DNA of 64,000 nucleotides from Campylorhamphus procurvoides (lineage: Eukaryota > Chordata > Aves > Passeriformes > Dendrocolaptidae). Location of the stretch: NCBI GenBank assembly GCA_013396655.1, contig WBMV01004889.1, positions 124,001 through 188,000 on the forward strand, in the 5' to 3' direction. The notes beneath the pieces are model-generated. The model ran no database searches. It saw only the letters and a program-made list of their open reading frames with translations, and was not told the DNA's origin. A program made the translations under genes and the position numbers. Positions 24,701 to 36,300 of the stretch are shown here, piece by piece (positions within the stretch are counted from its first letter, which is position 1; the number at the start of each line of letters is the position of its first letter).

Positions 24701-27700
24701 TTTTGCCATTGTGTTTTGAAAGCTCACATAGGGATAGCATTAAAGTGTTCTTCTATGGCAATGCTCTCAGTCCCTCTCCAAGGAAGCTCATCCCTCTCCA
24801 AGGAAGGAACTACATGCTGTAGTAGTGGGGAGTCCTTAGCTGTCTAAAAAGTGTTTTCTGGCTTTCTTTTGATGTGTCTTTATTTATATATCTCATTTTA
24901 AGACAGCATTCACCCTTTTTTAAGTAGCTAAACAGTCTTGTCATGAAAAAAAAATGCTTTTGTCATTTGACATCTCCATTGTTTCATATCACTGTCAAGT
25001 AGATAATGTAAAATCTTTCTCCTGATATCTTTAGGTTTGACACAGGCTGCAAGTAAGCTGTTCCCAAAAACGGGCTTGCCAGGTATCCTTGCAAGCTCTT
25101 TGTATTTGAAAGACATCAAGTATGTGGATTTTCCTGAGAAACAGGTCTTCATTGTCTTCAGTAGGTATCAGTGCCTACCAGACCTTCCAAATCTGCATGT
25201 TTGTGAGCCCTTTGACAGGGGACAGCGGATCACAGTCTGGTCTCTGATGTGGCCAATCAGCTGTCTGAACTTAAGTATAAGCAGAGGGTTAATTTACTGT
25301 TAAAGGTTTTTCTTCTTGCATTAGAAACATGAATACTGACCTTACCTCTTCTGAATATTGAAGATCAATATACTCATGCTAATGAACTATGCAGAGCATT
25401 GCATCAAATATGATGCAAGTATTGGCCAATTTGTAAATAAAGCTTAATATTTATGGGGGTTTTATGAATAGAGAGTCATCTAGGCCACTGGAATTTGGCC
25501 TCTTGTCTGTGGAATTCATCTTTGGCTTCTGTCAGTGACTTGGGATAGGTAAAGGAGTGCATTTGTTAGCTGCACCAGGTTTACCAAGCAGGAGGAAAAT
25601 GTCTTAGGTGCCTACCTAGCTGGACAAATAATAATATATGCTTGAGTTCTGATAACTCTTTTGTTTCAAAGTATTGTGAATGATAGTAGCACTAAGAAAA
25701 ATACTTTGTGTTTTTGAAACTGTATATTGCACAATTCAAGGCAGTATTTAATGAATGCCTCATAGGCACAGCTCAGTAAATGAAAAGCCTGTTTGTGTTT
25801 CAGAGGAAGAAAGTAATTTCATTTATTCTGGAAGTCTTTCTAAATGGACTTAAGGCTCCAAGACTATTAGCTACTGACAACAGATTCGGTCCAAGGACTT
25901 GATTTTCAATCATAGGCATATAATCAATTGTTTCTGATCTTAAAAAGTTGTTCACTTAATGACAAATTCCAAAAATCAAGCAGAATGAAGTTATATGGCT
26001 ATAACTAGTGAAAAACTAATGAGTTATGTAATTCAGTGTTTAGATTTCAGTTGTTGCTAACAATTCAGCTAAAGCTCTGGAATACTTCCTTTCTGGTAAT
26101 TTCTAAGGAATATTATGGAAATTTATTTTTTAATCACAGTACTTCCTATTGTCTCACAGGTTTTCAGAAGAATTTTTTCAATTGTTGCTCATATTTTTGC
26201 TTTGTATTGATGTAGTTTCTAACTGATCTAGCTAGGAAAAACTTCCAACTTCATTGGTACGTAAATTCCACAGGGAAGCCCTGAGATTAAGATGGTTATT
26301 CACTTCTCCATAAACTTTATTTATCTTCAAATTACCATGAACACAACAGCACTAGTACTGCAAATTTAACCTGAACATGTTAGAAAAGGAGCATAGATGT
26401 GCTTCCATCTTTGTAAAACAGACTAACATCTTGATAACAAGCTTTGGAGAGTAATCAGCTCATTCCTAATTTTATTGCATGGAAATAGGAAAAAACTTTA
26501 TACTATTCACTGAAAAACAAGAGGCAATAGCATAAACACTTCCCTTAAATGTTTTCTAAGAAAGGAGGTCTTAATGAAGCAGTTTGATTTTCTTTAATTG
26601 CCACATAAGCAGTTTGGGTAAAGCTTTGAGTTAACTTCAATCTGATCAAATTTAAAACTCATATATACTTAAGTGATCAAGTGTTTATATTATTTTGAAT
26701 AGTGCTGTCATTATTAACCCTTCTTACTCGAATGTTGGCAGATCCTCTGCTGTTCAAGGAGGGAAAAGCAATGGAGTAAACAGGCTGTGCCTGACCTTTG
26801 TGCACAAGACAGAGAAAGGTAGATGTATACTACAGTAGATGTGTACCCTTATATTTTCACAAGAAGTTTCTTATGTCCCTGGCAAGGATGGGAGAGAGGA
26901 GCTCTGTGTCCCTGTGAAAACTCCCGTGGAGCAGAAATCTGACAAAGAATTTAACCTCTCCACAGATGAGACTCAACATTGATTTAAATCCTAGTAGTTC
27001 ATATTCTGATGTGTGTTTAGATGCCTGTGAATAAGTAGTGGCCACAACAACAACCAATGGATATTTTCTCACACCCAGGCCTGAAGTAAGAAAACCAATT
27101 TTCAGCACGTACTGTCCATCTGTAAATGCAGCTTTGCATGTGCTGAGGAGAGATGTGATTCCAGCACAACAATAAAAATAAGAGCTAGCATCTTCATGCC
27201 ATAAGAATACAAAAAAATAAAAACCTCAAAAACATTTCAGGTGCGTTAGGGAAAAAAACTCACAACACAGAAACCCTAAAATAAATGTCATACTTCTATC
27301 AAGTGGTTACCAGGGACAGGAAACTGACTGCAGAAGAACAATTCCTTTTTGGATGTTCTGGTTTTGCCCTGCTGCACGCCACATGCTGAAATACACCAAA
27401 GCATGGACTTAAATTTCAGATGTGCTTTCTATGTGTTTTTATGTTGTCTCTTGTAATATTCCTACTCCAAATATATATCTCGATAATAAGATTATTGAGA
27501 TAATAAACTCTCATGAGAAAGGGCTATGAAAAACAAGTCTGATCTGCGGTGTTCCATAAAATTTTGGTTTATGAATAATTGCAATAACAGCTCATGATGA
27601 CAGCACTGAGAGCCAAACAAAGATAAGGAATATTGCATGAGTTCTGTTTGGGATTGATATTTTCTGAGAAGCATGCTGTACTTTTCTTCACTGTTTTGAG

Positions 27701-30700
27701 GGAGTGGTCTTTGGGGTTTAAAGAGCTTTTTTATTAAGAGAAAAAGATTTCTTTTGTCGGAAAAATTTTCTTTTCTTTCTTTTGGAAAAGTAAGTTATCT
27801 CTGTCAGCTGTTTGTTTAGTCATTTCTCCTTGAGGTAACGAAGCAGTGCAGCTGCTTCAAGCATTTCAGATCTCCTTGTCTTAGTTAATGTTTTACTTGT
27901 TTTGTGAATTTGGCAGTGAAGGCCAAATAGCACTTGAGTGCACCATAAATTTTAGTATAGGCTCCCAAGACAGCATCCCTGTGAAAAGCACAGGGACGTC
28001 AGTTCATACTTAGTTGTGCACTTGACTTCTCATTGACAGCCATTCAATGAATGAATGGTAGAGAATAGATCTGAACCCAGTTCTTTAGACTGCAAGATTA
28101 TAATAACAAAGTATTTAGGGCATTCTGCTGTAATTTTGTAGATGATTTCCATTTTGTTACCTTTTTCAGGTGTAGCCCTTGAAAAGATCTCTGTGGAAAT
28201 AGTAGTTGATAACAGAACTATTGATCCCATCTCTTGAAAATAAAATGAAAACTGTTAGCATATTCTTCTGTGTTTTTAATTTCCCTCACAAAAACTCATT
28301 ACAATTGCCACTCTTCTCATTCTTTCTTTTGTGAGGCTAATTATCTTGAGAAGAATTCTTTTGTTTAAGATTTCTCAAAGAAATAAAAAGTTCAAGGGTA
28401 AGAACATTTCTTTCCTACTCTTAAAAAATAGTGCAGGGGGTACGCTTTTTATTATTTTAGATAATTCTCCTAATGCTTTTAGTGACCAAGTACTAAAGAA
28501 CCAATCACAGATTGCGATGTTTCTATATGTTGTGGAAGTGCCCCTCACTTCAAAATATTCTCTTTTATATACCAAGGCTGGTTTCATTCAATGGTTAGGT
28601 GCCTTTTGTGTTGTAAACAGTAAATACAAAAAGCTACCATTTTAATGGTGATAGTTTTACAATGATCTTAAAACATCATTTATGTGCATCCATGCTAATG
28701 TGCAGTAACAGTGAAGTATCTCTATGCAGTCATTGCTATTTGCAGAGTCCATTTGCTTAAATTTCTCTTTGGTCAGGTTTAATACTATTAAAATACTTCA
28801 AGCAAAAGTCATGACAGAAAACTCAGGTTGTTACGACAGAAAGCAGTCAGACTTACTATGTGTTGCGAAGAATCCATGTAGATACCTCTTTTCCTTCACC
28901 TGCCTTCAGGGCTGGGCTTTTATTAATGGCTTTACATAGGATGCAAGAACCTTTGTTTTTAGGCTGTGCCTTACACATTACAGCGGTGCTTCATTTACTT
29001 TCCCCACCTTTACAGTTCTGATTTTACAAACACTTCATTCTCCATCATTTCTCTCAATTTCTTCTCTTGTTGCCTTGGCCTGAATCACCATGGGGTGTTA
29101 TCCTAGTCATGATGTTCCAAGCATCTATAAAAGGCATAATTTGGACAGAGAGACCAGAGTGCAGCCTCCCTCCAACTCTACTTCTGCACAACTCCATTAA
29201 ATATACATTTGCACCATTGGTGGCATTCCTAGCATGACTGGGACCTAAAACTCTAACCAACTGAGGCAATCTCAGGGCTCTATAAATTCCACAATTTTGT
29301 CTGAACTGAAGTAGACCTCAGAAAATTATAACCCTCTTTACATATGTTTGAAAAATGAATATTTTTCTCTAAGGGCTTTAATTTTTATTTATTGCTTAAA
29401 CTTTAGGGCAATGGAAATCCCAGCCATATACAGAAACACTTTGAATGCTGGGCTGCTGGGCAGGTGGCATGGCTCCATTGGGCTACTGGGGTAATTTCTT
29501 TAGCAGACACAGCAGGAACATGGTCTGTTATTAAAGCAAGCTAATAACACCCCTGCAGGTGACAAATAGCATGGAAATGATTGTGCTATTTATTTTAATA
29601 AAAAGTCATATGGAGACTTGGTTGCAGAAAGGAAATGAAATGTGAAGGCAGTAACAAGGCTCGGTTATGGAAATGAAATGGGACAGCATTATGGAATACT
29701 CAGTCATTTTTTCATTGATATTGGATGAACACATTTTAAAAAAATAAATAAATCTACTGCCTGTGTTAGCTAGGAATTTTGGTCAAGAACTACCTAGAGG
29801 ATTAAAAAAAGGCAAGTTCAGCTCCTACAAAGGAGGAGCCCACACTGGAAATAGGGAAGGTTTTATTTAGTGATTAATCTTTGTATTTATTTTGGGTTCT
29901 TACTCAGAGGCATTTTTGTGTCTTCAGATCCATAAGAACTGTACTTTCAGAGAGCATTGACATGCTATCACATGCATCACCCGGTGATGCTTTTAGAAGA
30001 AAGTTTAAAATTGCTGGGATTTTTTTCTTTTGTTTAACATTTAACTAGGAAAAATGTCAGACATGACAGTAAATGCGATTCAGAATTTTTAGAAGGAATT
30101 TCTTAGAAAACTTGATCCTACAGAGAACAAAAATAGACTAAACAGAAAGGATGTATCTGGTGACCAAGGAAAGCTGTGGAAAAATAGAAAGAATAGAGGT
30201 TATGAAAGACAAATCTGTGGAAAAGCTGTTCTCTGCACAGTCTCCATTGCCCTGGTGCAGGTTTCAGCAAGAAGCGCTGATGAGCACAAAGCACAGGGAG
30301 AAAAGGGGAGCTTAATCTTTGGTCCTGGAGCAGAGGAAAGTGGGAGAAGAAAGAGCTCCCTGAAGCCACACTCACTGAGCAGCAAACATAACAGACATTG
30401 TCCTTAGAGGTGAGGGACTCCCAAAGGCTTTGGTTAAAAACTGTGACCAGGAAAGGGCTGACAAAGCAACATGAGCAGAGCAGAGGAGCAAATCTTCCTC
30501 TCTCTCTCTCAGCAACTCATGCTTGTTCCCAGCCCACTCTTCCCTGCAGCTCTTTTCACCTAGAGCAGTAGTTTCTGTTCCATGATTTAGGAACTCTGTA
30601 GGATAGCCATGCCTTGGACCTGCCCCTCTGTCATTAAATCACACCAACTGGTAAATTTTCATGCTGTATGGCCACAGTATTCTGTTATAAATCTTGTTTC

Positions 30701-32859
30701 CAGCCAAGCATAGTGAGTGTTTATTTCTGTCAGGTTCAACTCTAGTGAAAATGCTCAGCTGAAACTCCCTTGCAAGGATCTGTCAGACTTATCCAAGGAA
30801 AATTCACAAAATTCTCTAATTTTCCACGAAGCATGAGGAGGGCATCCAGGTCACTTTATTCTCATAACTCTTGTATGATTGTGTATTCTTTGCTTATTAT
30901 GCACCTCATATTCACCATATAATAGAGTTTTCACTTTGTGATCTGCAAGTAAACTTATTTACATGCCAAATATTTCAGCCTTCCGGGATGACAATCACTA
31001 TAAGACTATGTAGCTATTATTGTGTTTTGACCCATAGATGAGAACATTTCTTCAAGATGAGAAGGCAGAGGCAAATCACTTGCCATTATTTTTTTTTCTC
31101 TAGATGCAGGTGAGCAGATTTGCATTATTGTTACACTCTTGGATATTTTAATTTTCAAACCAATGCACTTAAAAGCTTAAATAACCTTTCTCGTCATGGT
31201 GCAAAATTACTTAGCTGGTGGGGTGACATAATTTAAACCAAGTTCAAGTCAAGCTGGCAGTCAAGTCTGCTTTAGTGTAACCATCTGTGACAAAAAAAAG
31301 CCTTGTCGGCAGCTGCAACCTAAGGCCATAAACATTGTACAAAATATAATCACCTTAAGAAGCCCTTTTTTTTTTTTTGTCTCCAAAGTGTATAAAAGTT
31401 GCTATATGAGATTATAGGTCACTTATGTAGATCTTTCATAACGGAACCTTACTCTTTTAACACATCATTTACACAGAATTGTTCCTGATGTAAATCTTCC
31501 CATGCCTAATTAGTGGACACATTCCCACTCCTGCTGGGACCTGATCCAGATCTCTCAGGTATCAGCATAGAGAGACTAACCAAGTGTACAAGCTGAAGCA
31601 ATCCATTATTTACCAGCTGAGTTGTTAACACAGGTTCTTAACAGAAGACTGGTCATTGGCCCTATCAGTCTGTACAACATAAAATGCTGCTGAGTCTTAC
31701 AGACAGGGTACAGGTAAAAGGGCTCTGCTAAAGCTTCTCTTAGTACTTCCAGTGTGTGAAAAGCAGCTCATCTGAATAAAGACATTGGGACTTCAAAACC
31801 CAGACCAAGTGGATTTTGTGCCAAACCATCACAGTGTGGTTCTGGATTTTCTGGGTGTTCCGCCTGTGTCAGATAGATTCCAGTCTAACATACAAGAAGC
31901 TTTAGCTGGGTTCATCTTGCTTTGCAGCCTGTAGCTATGGCACACACAGCTTCTGCAAGAGCTTTAAGCAACTCCTTAGGAACACTTGTTTCCAGTCCTC
32001 TTTGTCCACAGTGATAAATTACAAGTGTTGACATGCTGCTCCCTGTGTGATGTTCCCAATATGGCAAGACTTGATTTTTATTTTGATCTGGTCTTTCATT
32101 TTTATATCAGGATGAAGTTTACTGCTGTTTAAGTGCATGTTTTCTTGTATCTTTTGTAGCTGTGGAGTCCAGTAGAAAATTTTTCAGAAGTGTTTAACCT
32201 TGACCTTATTTCTGTCTGCTCAAGTTAATAGGCCAGTGGAGTGCTCTTTCTCTGCCCGCTGCTTGTAATCTGCCTGTTTGCTGCAGGGGGAGGTGCAGAT
32301 TGTACCTGTCATACACACAGCTGGATGTCATAAATGATTCACACCTATTTTCAAACAAGTGCACTTATAAAAATCCTTGCAGTAGGTGTTTTATAAACAC
32401 AGCAAGCCGATGAGCCCAACAATATAAATCAGAAACGATCAGGGGTGTCATGTTAAAGGGGAAAGAAAGGCAGAAACACAAAGATTTCTTATCCCACCCT
32501 CACTTGTATTAATATACTTTTTATTACCTATAAGCATCCTAAGAATATCAAAGCCTTTTAATGCCCAACACAGTCTGTCTGCATTCCACCTACAGGGACT
32601 CTTCACTGAGACAGATTCGCTGGTTGAACAGGAACCTTGGTACTCCAATGAGAACTACACTTAATAGCAAGAGAGAACCCTTTTCCACCAGGTTCTCTTG
32701 AAAGTTGTATCACTGCCAGCAACAGAAAAAAACTGGAATAAACTCTAGCTGTTCCTGAAATTATTTTCATTAATACAAGGATGTGACAATTATTGTGGGT
32801 TTCACACTGCCAGTGATAACCTTTAGCTGCATGATTGTATCTAAACGATAAGAAAAACC
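21791..32859. other. Intergenic stretch, no gene recognised
   Basis: About 11 kb with only short open frames (up to 128 codons) lacking domains or splice support. It contains a 20-base-period duplication at 24771-24806. A short interval around 31060-31345 and another at 32285-32420 are dense in transcription-factor-like motifs and may be regulatory; that is inference without conservation data. A T-run is at about 31366-31378. Confidence 0.5.
24771..24806. repeat. Short direct duplication, period 20
   Basis: The 16-mer TCCCTCTCCAAGGAAG occurs at 24771-24786 and exactly again at 24791-24806, separated by CTCA. Confidence 0.85.
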
Positions 32860-33360
32860 CCAAAAGAAACCAGCGCAAAACACAGTCTACAGACAGCACA
32901 TCAACCTGAACCTCAATACAGATTCAAACAACATTCTCCCCTCACCTCATACTTAACTGATAACAGAAAACTACTAACCAGAAGCACAACAACCTAAAAC
33001 AAAAATCTAAACCCTCTCGGTAATACAAAGCAAAGAGAAGAACTGCACACAACGCTCTCTGTAACACAAAGCATAAAGAAAGAATATAGCTGCTTCTCAC
33101 TAACAAACATATCAAAAGGAACTACACTCCTTAAAGGAACACAGCAACCAGTATAAAGTAAGATATATACCTACTGGGTTATGAGGTGAAAGGCCAGGTA
33201 TAATTGGTATAGTGTTTATGAAATAAAGATAGCCAGGTAAAACTGGTAAATAAAGATGGCTACGGGGTAAAAGTGGAAAAGTATAAGGCATAGTATAAAG
33301 TAACAGGCATAGCCTAAAGTATAAGGGTATAAAGGAAGGTGTAAAGTATAGGAGAGAAAA
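32860..33360. repeat. Strand-asymmetric, internally repetitive block
   Basis: On the plus strand this stretch is strongly A-rich. It is T-poor in its left half (32870-33060) and C-poor in its right half (33190-33360). It has a 41-base imperfect duplication (33014-33054 and 33055-33095, each beginning CTCTC/T-GTAA-ACAAAGC). It also has a second imperfect repeat starting GCCAGGTA at 33192 and again at 33232, each running into AATAAAGAT, and then a train of GTATAAAG-like words to about 33345. Such composition is seen in decayed LTR-retroelement DNA, but I found no terminal TG...CA pair, primer-binding site or coding match. The origin is undetermined. Confidence 0.5.
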
Positions 33361-36300
33361 AAACAGAGTAAATGACTGCTCACCCCTTCAGTGCCCAAAG
33401 GCATGGGAGGAAACAGGGCAGCTCGTTGGTTACCCCTGCAGAGATTATGGTCTTTCTCCCCAGTTTTTGCTTCTCAGGGCTACCACCCCACAAGGGGTCT
33501 GCTGTTCCTTTTAGACAGATGACCCTGCCTATCCTTAAAACAAGATTTTAATCACAGAACCTGCTTTTTTATCTCAGACTTCCAAAACTGGATCACAAAC
33601 TTGTGGCCTTTCTCTTTTTTGTCTCACGTTTGCCCAATGACTTTATAGTCATAAGTAATTCTTTCTTGGTGCCTTTTTTTTTATATACTGGTGAGCTTGA
33701 CTGAGGGCTCTTTTAAGGAATTCTCCTGCATTAGATATCTATATTGCAATGTTTGGCTCATGATAATGATTTCCTATCTAGCCCGGTTAGCATTTTTCCT
33801 ACTCGTTTCCCTAATTGTGATAACTGCTCATTTGTAATATCTGCTCAAGAATAATAAAGTAATAGTTCCTGCTAGGCAAAATTTTCCAATCCGAACTGTA
33901 AACAATTTGTTCAGTTGCTACAGTTTTTTGGGCAAATTCACAACCTGTCCATGTGTTTGTGTGAATTTTATAAACATTTAAGCTGAAAATAGATACCTAA
34001 AGTCAACTGTTGAGCCCAGTAGAAAGCAGCATACGTAAAACTTGAAAGGTACACTTGTAAGGGGGGAAAGATACCAAAGTGTGGGTGACATTTTGGAAAA
34101 TGGTGAGCACAAAGTTATAGGGGTAAAGAGGCACATTAAAGACTACTGGCTTGAAAAAAGTGAATGTTGAAGAGTTATGGTATTAAGATAGTGAAATCTT
34201 TAGCTCCTGCCCTGAGGAGCTGCTTTTCATTGCTTGATGTCTCAAGGTGTCTGTCTCTTTAGTAGTCAAAAACTGAGTTGCTGCAAGTTTCCTGTTTTGA
34301 ATTGGAAAGCTCTCAGGATCAGTAAGGATTTCAGGAATGTAAGCCTTTCAGTTTCCCCAGCAAAAAGTAAGTTTACTGGTATCTTCTAGATGACCTCTGA
34401 AAGTTCACGGGGCTGAAGACCCTGCTGCAAAGCCACCCCAGCATGGGCCACACTGTGTATATAGTCTCCTGGAGCAGTAATCATTCAGTGCCAATTACCC
34501 TCTCTGCAAATGCTAAGTAAATATTAAAATAATATTTGAGGGACCAAAAAATATCATTCCTTCTGAAAATAAACTGAATATTCTTTTGTTCTAAATATGC
34601 AGTATAGTGGCAATATTCACTTTTCCCCATCATTTTTTGGAGTCTCATCTGCTTCTAGGGTTATATTCAGTTCATTTGCACGTTCCTTCTTCGTTCAATC
34701 ACTTTTTAAATATTAAGCCCATTATCTTGGTTCTCAGTCATATTTAACGGACTTTTCTGTGATTTGTTCTATTTTAAGTACCTATGGCTAATTCTCTTTT
34801 TTTAATGTATCATATTTGCTTTTCCTCGTTTTTCTTATGAAATCAGTATCTCTTTAGATCTTATAATGTGCTGCTCCGTTCTTACATTTGTTACACATTG
34901 AGAAAGTGATATTAGAATGAAATTAAGTCTAATCAATTCCACGCTACCTCTTTCACCCAAGAGAGCTGACCTTTGTGCAGTTGGCCTATACCTGTTCCTT
35001 TTTCTTCCCTTTACCAATGTGTGTTATTTCAAAATCTTTTTATTTAGTGGGGACAGGCAGTTGTAAGGCAAAAAAATGTCAGTCCCATTTATTCTGCATT
35101 GCCTTTAATTCATAAATTGTTTTTGTAACTTGTTCAGTAATGGAAATGTCATGAAGAGTCATGTTTGTTGTTCATGTCAGCTAAAACCAGTCTACTCTAC
35201 ATGTTCTTCAACTCCTCCACAAAACATGTCAATTCAGAAGACTCCTGAATACTGACATTACTGTACAAAAATCTTAGTAATCGTATTTGACTTCCTTGCT
35301 TTTATATCTCATTTTCTTTGCTCACTAAGTCCATAAGAATCAGAGAAGAGAAAGGGTTTGCTTATGCGATAAATTTCCAATTTACAAGTCTTGTTTCTCT
35401 GTGTCAGTAGAAACTGCCATCTTCATCCATCCCTGGCTGTTTCAGGATTGGCTTCTTATCAGCTACCTTCCCCCCACTCCTGCCTTCCCTGCTTGCTTGG
35501 GATCCAAGTCTGCACTTCAGGCTGTGTTTGTCAAGAAAATTCTTTCACGCAGACAAGTAGCAAGCAAAGCACACTGTACACAGGACCGTGATGCACACGA
35601 CTGTGTCTACCTTTCTAGGAGTCTGACTTCACATTCCCTACACACTGATGAAAATGTTTTGTTTTTAGCTATCATCTCTCCGGCACTTAAGTTGTTTAAT
35701 TACAGCATGAAAACATTAGGCATATGTTCACTCTACAGTTATTATCAGTGTGATTTCTTGTTCAGCTTAGGTTCTGTACCAGTCCTTTTTTTAAAAAAAT
35801 ATCATTTTGACATTCCAGGTTTTGCATGTTTTGTGCTACACTGTTGCCAGTGCTCTGTGGGTGTTCAGACTCTGGTAATCCTCTGGACTAAATTCCTCAT
35901 CATTTGCCTACCACATCTGTCACATTGTTGAACACTGCATTGCTGCAGGTGCAATGTTTAGACCTTCTGGCCTTTGGGCTCAGAGAGCGCTATTTTGACT
36001 AATTATAAGAACTTTTCATGTGGCATGAAAAATTTATGCTATTCATAATCTTCCTAGTCTGCTGCATTGCCACAATTCTTTGTGTTTTTCGTAGTAAGTA
36101 CTAAATACTAGCTATTGATTAAGACCTTTAACATCTTTCAATTACTTCCCTCCTATCATCATGGTCTCAGGGTGTAGGAAATACTTGACTGACCTGCTGT
36201 TATCTTAAAGGTTTCTGCAATAATCAGAATTTCTGGCTCTGAGCCACTCTATGAACCCAGCATCTTTGACTCATTTAAGAGGTGAATCTTTTCCTAAAGC

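Noticed and set aside
34365..34370. Second microexon-like CAAAAA between TTTCCCCAG and GTAAGT
   Set aside because: Six bases of A-rich sequence with no supporting context; occasional close acceptor-donor pairs are expected in this much DNA.
35401..35931. Longest open frame, 176 codons, plus strand
   Set aside because: It has no signal peptide, domain, repeat or coding-like composition, and no matching splice sites. A frame of this length is expected by chance in 64 kb of six-frame sequence.
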